Assembly: GCA_019787685.1 (NCBI GenBank) | Contig: JAHNUO010000010.1 | Location: 186,001-250,000 of the forward strand | Source: Chiua virens | Taxonomy: Eukaryota; Basidiomycota; Agaricomycetes; Boletales; Boletaceae | Length of the DNA stretch: 64,000 nucleotides | Direction: 5' to 3' | Shown here: positions 60,657 through 64,000 of the stretch, one piece after another | How positions within the stretch are numbered: the stretch's first letter is position 1 | Layout of the letters: each line of letters opens with the position of its first letter | Notes under the pieces: generated by a model | What the model was told of the DNA's origin: nothing | Database searches by the model: none | What the model saw: the letters and a program-made list of their open reading frames with translations, nothing else | Made by a program: the position numbers and the translations under genes

Positions 60657-61230
60657 AGGTAATATATCCTGGCTGTAGTGCAATACTCAGGGGGATTGAA
60701 AGAAATAGAAAGAGGGTGAAGGAATGCGATTCCGTTTGACCCAGGGACAACACTGAGTTGGTGAACGATGAATAATGGTTTTTGAGTAGTCCAAGATGAA
60801 TCCGGGGCGAATCTGGATTAAAATGGATAGAAAAGTGGACACAGCAGTCTGATCCAGATTGAGAAAATATGAGGAGAGCAAGAGAAAACGAACGTCAACT
60901 GAAAACGATGTGAGACAGATGCACATGGGCAAAAGCTACTGTATTTTTGTCAATACAGTGAATTTATAGTCCTCGGGAATACCCTCAGACTTGTCCTAAG
61001 TAAGGATAATGATAAAAGAAGAAGGTTTTCGTACGGTATAAAGTTCAAGAGGCACCCGAATGTCCCTGCAAGGGCTGCATGACATGGTCTAGCCAATGCT
61101 AAGTACGAATAAGGAGCATCAAACATAAAATAAAAGAGTCCGAGGCAAAACGGGTGTGGATACAGCAATCCGGATGAGTTCGCACAAGCAGACAGATCAG
61201 GATCGGGATCGGGTGACGACAGGGTGTGGA
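60655..61230. mobile_element. Insert within gag, origin unknown
   Basis: The gag frame breaks after LRDAH and is recovered at STGNTYS (about 61240). The roughly 575 bases between have no coding content. A short inverted pair CTGTATT/AATACAG lies at 60928-60952. I could not find clear terminal repeats or a target duplication, so the type of insertion is not known. Confidence 0.5.
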
Positions 61231-61846
61231 AACGTGCTATGTGAGCACAGGGAATACCTATTCCCTACACCGCGACTGTTTGGCCATGGCTGGACATGAG
61301 ATTCGCGAAGACGATTTCAAATATATGGTACTTTGCTCGCTCCTGCAGAGCTGGCAAGGATTCATCAGCACACAACTCGGAAGTGGTGCTTTCAGTAGTC
61401 AGATACCTGGGGCCAAAGTGCCCACCACACATGAGGTCATGTCCAAACTTTTGGATGAATGGCGCCACCGCAAAGAACTTAGTGGAAACGAGTATGGCTA
61501 CAACTCTACTTTTTCTGCAAGTCACTCTCGGATGTCATGCCCACCATGCGGTATCTGTGGACGAACAAATCATACTACAGCCCAATGCTGTCACAAGGGA
61601 AAACCAAAATGTGAGATCTGTGACAAATTTGGTCATACAGCAGATGCATGCTGGAAGAATCCACACAACAGAGGTAAAGGACGGATCTCCAAAGGACAAG
61701 ATAACAACAAACCTGCCAGTACAAAAGAAAAAGAAAAAGAGCATGCACACATTGCAACAGAGGACTCTGACAGTGATACTGGCGAGCTAGGACGAAGCTT
61801 TATGGCAAATGTCAATATAGATAACGATGCTGACTTTTTTGCTTAA
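61226..61846 (+). CDS. Gag C-terminal part with zinc knuckle
   Basis: Continues the capsid (FKYMVLCSLLQSWQGFIST, MSKLLDEWRHRKEL) and ends with two Cys/His motifs: CGICGRTNHTTAQCCH, which is irregular, and CEICDKFGHTADACW, a true CX2CX4HX4C knuckle that binds RNA. The basic KGRISKGQ region and an acidic tail (TEDSDSDTGELG) follow. The first ATG at 61226 is probably created by the insert and is not the native start. No pol frame follows the stop at 61846. Confidence 0.85.
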   Translation: METCYVSTGNTYSLHRDCLAMAGHEIREDDFKYMVLCSLLQSWQGFISTQLGSGAFSSQIPGAKVPTTHEVMSKLLDEWRHRKELSGNEYGYNSTFSASHSRMSCPPCGICGRTNHTTAQCCHKGKPKCEICDKFGHTADACWKNPHNRGKGRISKGQDNNKPASTKEKEKEHAHIATEDSDSDTGELGRSFMANVNIDNDADFFA

Positions 61847-62078
61847 ATTGTCAAAAATCACAAATTTGATTGAATAATATAATCCATGGACATTTTGCAA
61901 AATTGCAATAAATATCTAAATAAATACCTAAATAAATGAGATAGGAAGAAGCCTTGTCGACGGGTTCTCCTTAAGCTGGCAGCCTACAGGAAATTGACTG
62001 TCAGGACTTATAAAACATATCATGATGGACATCCACAAAATTATTGTATGCACTAAGAAATTACTATTTGAGGGGGAG
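61847..62078. other. 3' untranslated interior of the LTR element
   Basis: AT-rich, no coding frame. It ends with TTTGAGGGGGAG, a purine tract next to which the solo LTR inserted. Confidence 0.6.
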
Positions 62079-62724
62079 TGTAACAACCTAGAACAAATGT
62101 AGACTATGAGTTACTTGCGAGTGGTTGTAGTGGTCAGTGTAAGGGTGTAGAATGCAAGTGAGTCTGACGAGTGAGGCGAGAACTACAGAGGAGATCCGTC
62201 TATGAGAGACAATGGGGAATATCCAAAGGTGAACTTTGTTAGAGTTCCCTTGGTGCTACATTCAAGTCTTATATACTAAAAGTACAATCGGAGCTACAAT
62301 CGAAATATGAATACATAGATAAGTATAAGTGTCCTGATTGATAGATAAGATATAATAACATGAGATATCTGCATGTATGTGAGTCATAGATAAAGACATG
62401 AGGAAACAATGCTGTAACAATGTGGTATAAGCCTGTTATAAGATAAGCACTGCTTTAATAATAGATATGAGTCATAGGGAATCATAGATAAGAGATAACG
62501 TGTGAATACACGTGTGTTGTGCATGGGTTATGACATCGTGAGATAACATGTGTCTAATGATGAATCATAATGAGTCATAAAGGTTTGGCCAATAGGATAT
62601 GATCCTGAGTATGGCCTTGGCATGAGGCAATGGATGCCATAATAGATATTGTGTATCTTGTATGATGGAGTAGAGCGTTGAGTAGGAAGGCGAAATGAAT
62701 TATGAGTGAAACATGATTGTAACA
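62079..62724 (+). mobile_element. Nested solo LTR of a second LTR family
   Basis: 646 bases from TGTAACAACC to TGTAACA, flanked by perfect 5-base duplications GGGAG (62074-62078 and 62725-62729). No internal element sequence is present, so the two LTRs of the inserted element recombined after integration. An inverted second member begins at 63375. Confidence 0.92.
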
Positions 62725-62750
62725 GGGAGCACTCCTTGCCCTCCGTTTGG

Positions 62751-62762
62751 CTTGAGGGGGAG
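62751..62762 (+). promoter_or_regulatory. Polypurine tract of the gag-only element
   Basis: CTTGAGGGGGAG immediately before the 3' LTR, the usual plus-strand primer position. Confidence 0.8.
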
Positions 62763-62991
62763 TGTTGGAATCAATCTGAGACAAGTGTACAAGCCACACT
62801 CGACCGAGTAGTCAGGCAATATAAATCATCACTAATCATCTCACTAATCAGAGGGGCTACACTAGCCAATACAATAGAACAGTATATAAGACTAGCTACA
62901 TCTCGAAGAATCATAAGGCTCGAGTCCTAATTCCCCCATCTTATCTTGTCTGACTTAAGTCACACTTTCCCGTGCTCGCCGTCTTCCAACA
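62763..62991 (+). repeat. 3' LTR of the gag-only element
   Basis: Same length as the 5' LTR. By eye the differences are CTCGAG for CTCAAG, CTTGTC for CTCGTC, and CCCGTGC for CCTGCGC. Confidence 0.92.
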
Positions 62992-63374
62992 AAGGTTAAT
63001 AGACATGAAATTGCCAAAGCTGAGGGCTTGGTATTCAAGTTGATACGGGCATGGACGTGGACGACATTGAGCAACTGTGTACAAGTCAGGGCAGACGACG
63101 ATTGCGTGACTCTTATCAGGGTCATGGATAGAAACTCAAGGACTCGGGAGCAGATACAGTGAGACTCAAGACAAGCATGGGAGGCCAGGCCCAAAACTGT
63201 GAAACTTCCTATGTGGTGATGTAGAATGAACGAGATACGCAGTGAGGCCAACCAAGGCAAGGATGACCTGATAACTGTCAACGAACCATGAGAACCACTG
63301 AATGGCTTGATATCCTCACCGCCATCCCTTCATGCCAGTGTATGCATATATGATGTTGCTCTTTTAGAACCACC
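62992..63374 (+). repeat. WD40-upstream repeat block, right part
   Basis: Begins with the second AAGGT and continues the block broken at 59809 (TGATACGGGCATGGACGTGG, CTCAAGGACTCGGGAG, CCTGATAACTGTCAACG, GATATCCTCACCGCC). In other copies this sequence comes 150-250 bases before a WD40 promoter; here an LTR cuts it at 63375. Confidence 0.7.
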
Positions 63375-64000
63375 TGTTACAATCACGTTTCACTCATAAT
63401 TCATTTCACCTTCCTACTCATTCTCTACTCCATCATACAAGATACACAATATCTATTATGGCATCCATTGCCTCATGCCAAGGCTATACTCAGGATTATA
63501 TCCTATTGGCCAAACCTTTATGACTCATTATGATTCATTATTAGACATGTGTTATCTCACGATGTCATAACCCATGCACAACACATGTGTATTCACACGT
63601 TATCTCTTATCTATGATTCCTTATGACTCATATCTATTATTAAAGCAGTGCTTTTCTTATAACATGCTTATACCGCATTGTTACAGCATTGTTTCCTCAT
63701 GTCTTTATCTATGACTTACATACATGCAGATACCTCATGTTATCTCACCTTATCTACCAATCAGAACACTCATACTTATCTATGTATTCATACTCCGATT
63801 GTAGCTCTGATTGTACTTTTAGTATATAAGACTTGAATGCAGCACCAAGGGAACTCTAACAAAGTTCACCTTTGGATATTCCCCATTGTCTCTCATAGAC
63901 GGATCTCCTCTGTAGTTCTCGCCTCACTCGTCAGACTCACTTGGACTTTAACCTTACACTGACCACTACAACCACTTGCAAGTAACTCATAGTCTACGTT
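63375..64000 (-). mobile_element. LTR of the second family, inverted, cut by window end
   Basis: The minus strand matches the solo LTR 62079-62724 almost throughout, from its 3' end (TGTTACAATCACG here) to within about 20 bases of its 5' end. Whether it is solo or part of a full element cannot be seen because the window stops. Confidence 0.9.

Larger units (their letters stand above)
59810..62991 (+). mobile_element. Gag-only, non-autonomous LTR retrotransposon (copia-like)
   Basis: Two 229-base LTRs (59810-60038, 62763-62991) start TGTTGGAA and end TTCCAACA, and a perfect 5-base duplication AAGGT flanks them. The 5' LTR is followed by a primer site and then gag-like sequence; GAGGGGGAG just before the 3' LTR is the polypurine tract. 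No protease, integrase, reverse transcriptase or RNase H is present in the 2.7 kb interior, so the element depends on another one in trans. The two LTRs differ by about four transitions by eye, which suggests a fairly recent insertion. It has been hit by an insert inside gag and by a solo LTR at 62079-62724. It landed inside a WD40-upstream repeat block. Confidence 0.93.

Noticed and set aside
60655..61230. Gag interruption as a spliceosomal intron
   Set aside because: At about 575 bases it is ten times longer than other introns here, and the upstream frame stops (TGA) before any donor that would restore gag.

Overview
The window is nuclear DNA of a filamentous basidiomycete, most likely an Agaricomycete. 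Genes are split by many 45-80 bp GT-AG introns. A NoxR subunit, a DRS2-type P4-ATPase, a GAPDH with very small 5' exons, an Agaricomycete-style kinase and Rhizoctonia-like WD40 proteins are present. The affinity to Rhizoctonia/Ceratobasidiaceae is my inference from recalled protein style; no search was run.

Layout. 0-1.4 kb: a broken WD40 copy (A, minus strand) and a decayed fragment of a riboflavin gene (RIB3). 1.7-4.3 kb: intact NADPH oxidase regulator NoxR (minus). 6.7-14.4 kb: WD40 copies B and C in tandem (plus). 15.2-21.2 kb: NoxR and tryptophan-synthesis gene fragments, an unrecognised minus-strand gene, a protein kinase with a duplicated tail, and a large NoxR pseudogene. 21.7-24.9 kb: WD40 copy D with a 3' flank duplicated from copy C. 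25-26 kb: a flippase pseudogene with an internal inversion. 26.3-27.2 kb: tRNA-Gln with an intron and NDUFA12 of complex I. 28.8 kb: one exon of a QCR2-like gene. 30.6-35.3 kb: an intact 17-exon P4-ATPase. 36.3-39.6 kb and 47.4-50.6 kb: four copies of a seven-helix membrane protein (two intact, two decayed), with an FAD phenol-hydroxylase-type monooxygenase and a divergent GAPDH between them. 52.3-58.9 kb: WD40 copies E and F, each with a stop in the same Trp codon. 59-64 kb: an integrase relic, a gag-only LTR retrotransposon with a nested solo LTR, and an inverted LTR at the window edge.

The main feature is the WD40 family. I could resolve one gene model for all five full-length copies: five exons, identical intron phases, and totals divisible by three (770-774 codons before the stop). 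The protein is a short leader, a seven-blade WD40 propeller, a long coiled coil and a C-terminal helical domain of a kind I associate with uncharacterised Agaricomycete proteins. Each copy carries a shared CACGTG promoter box and shared upstream blocks, one of which holds a conserved minus-strand coding-like stretch. The array, its gene fragments and its nested retroelements look like a fast-turnover accessory region set among housekeeping genes (NoxR, NDUFA12, P4-ATPase, tRNA, GAPDH). How the WD40 proteins act is unknown; a sensor or scaffold role is only a guess from the architecture.
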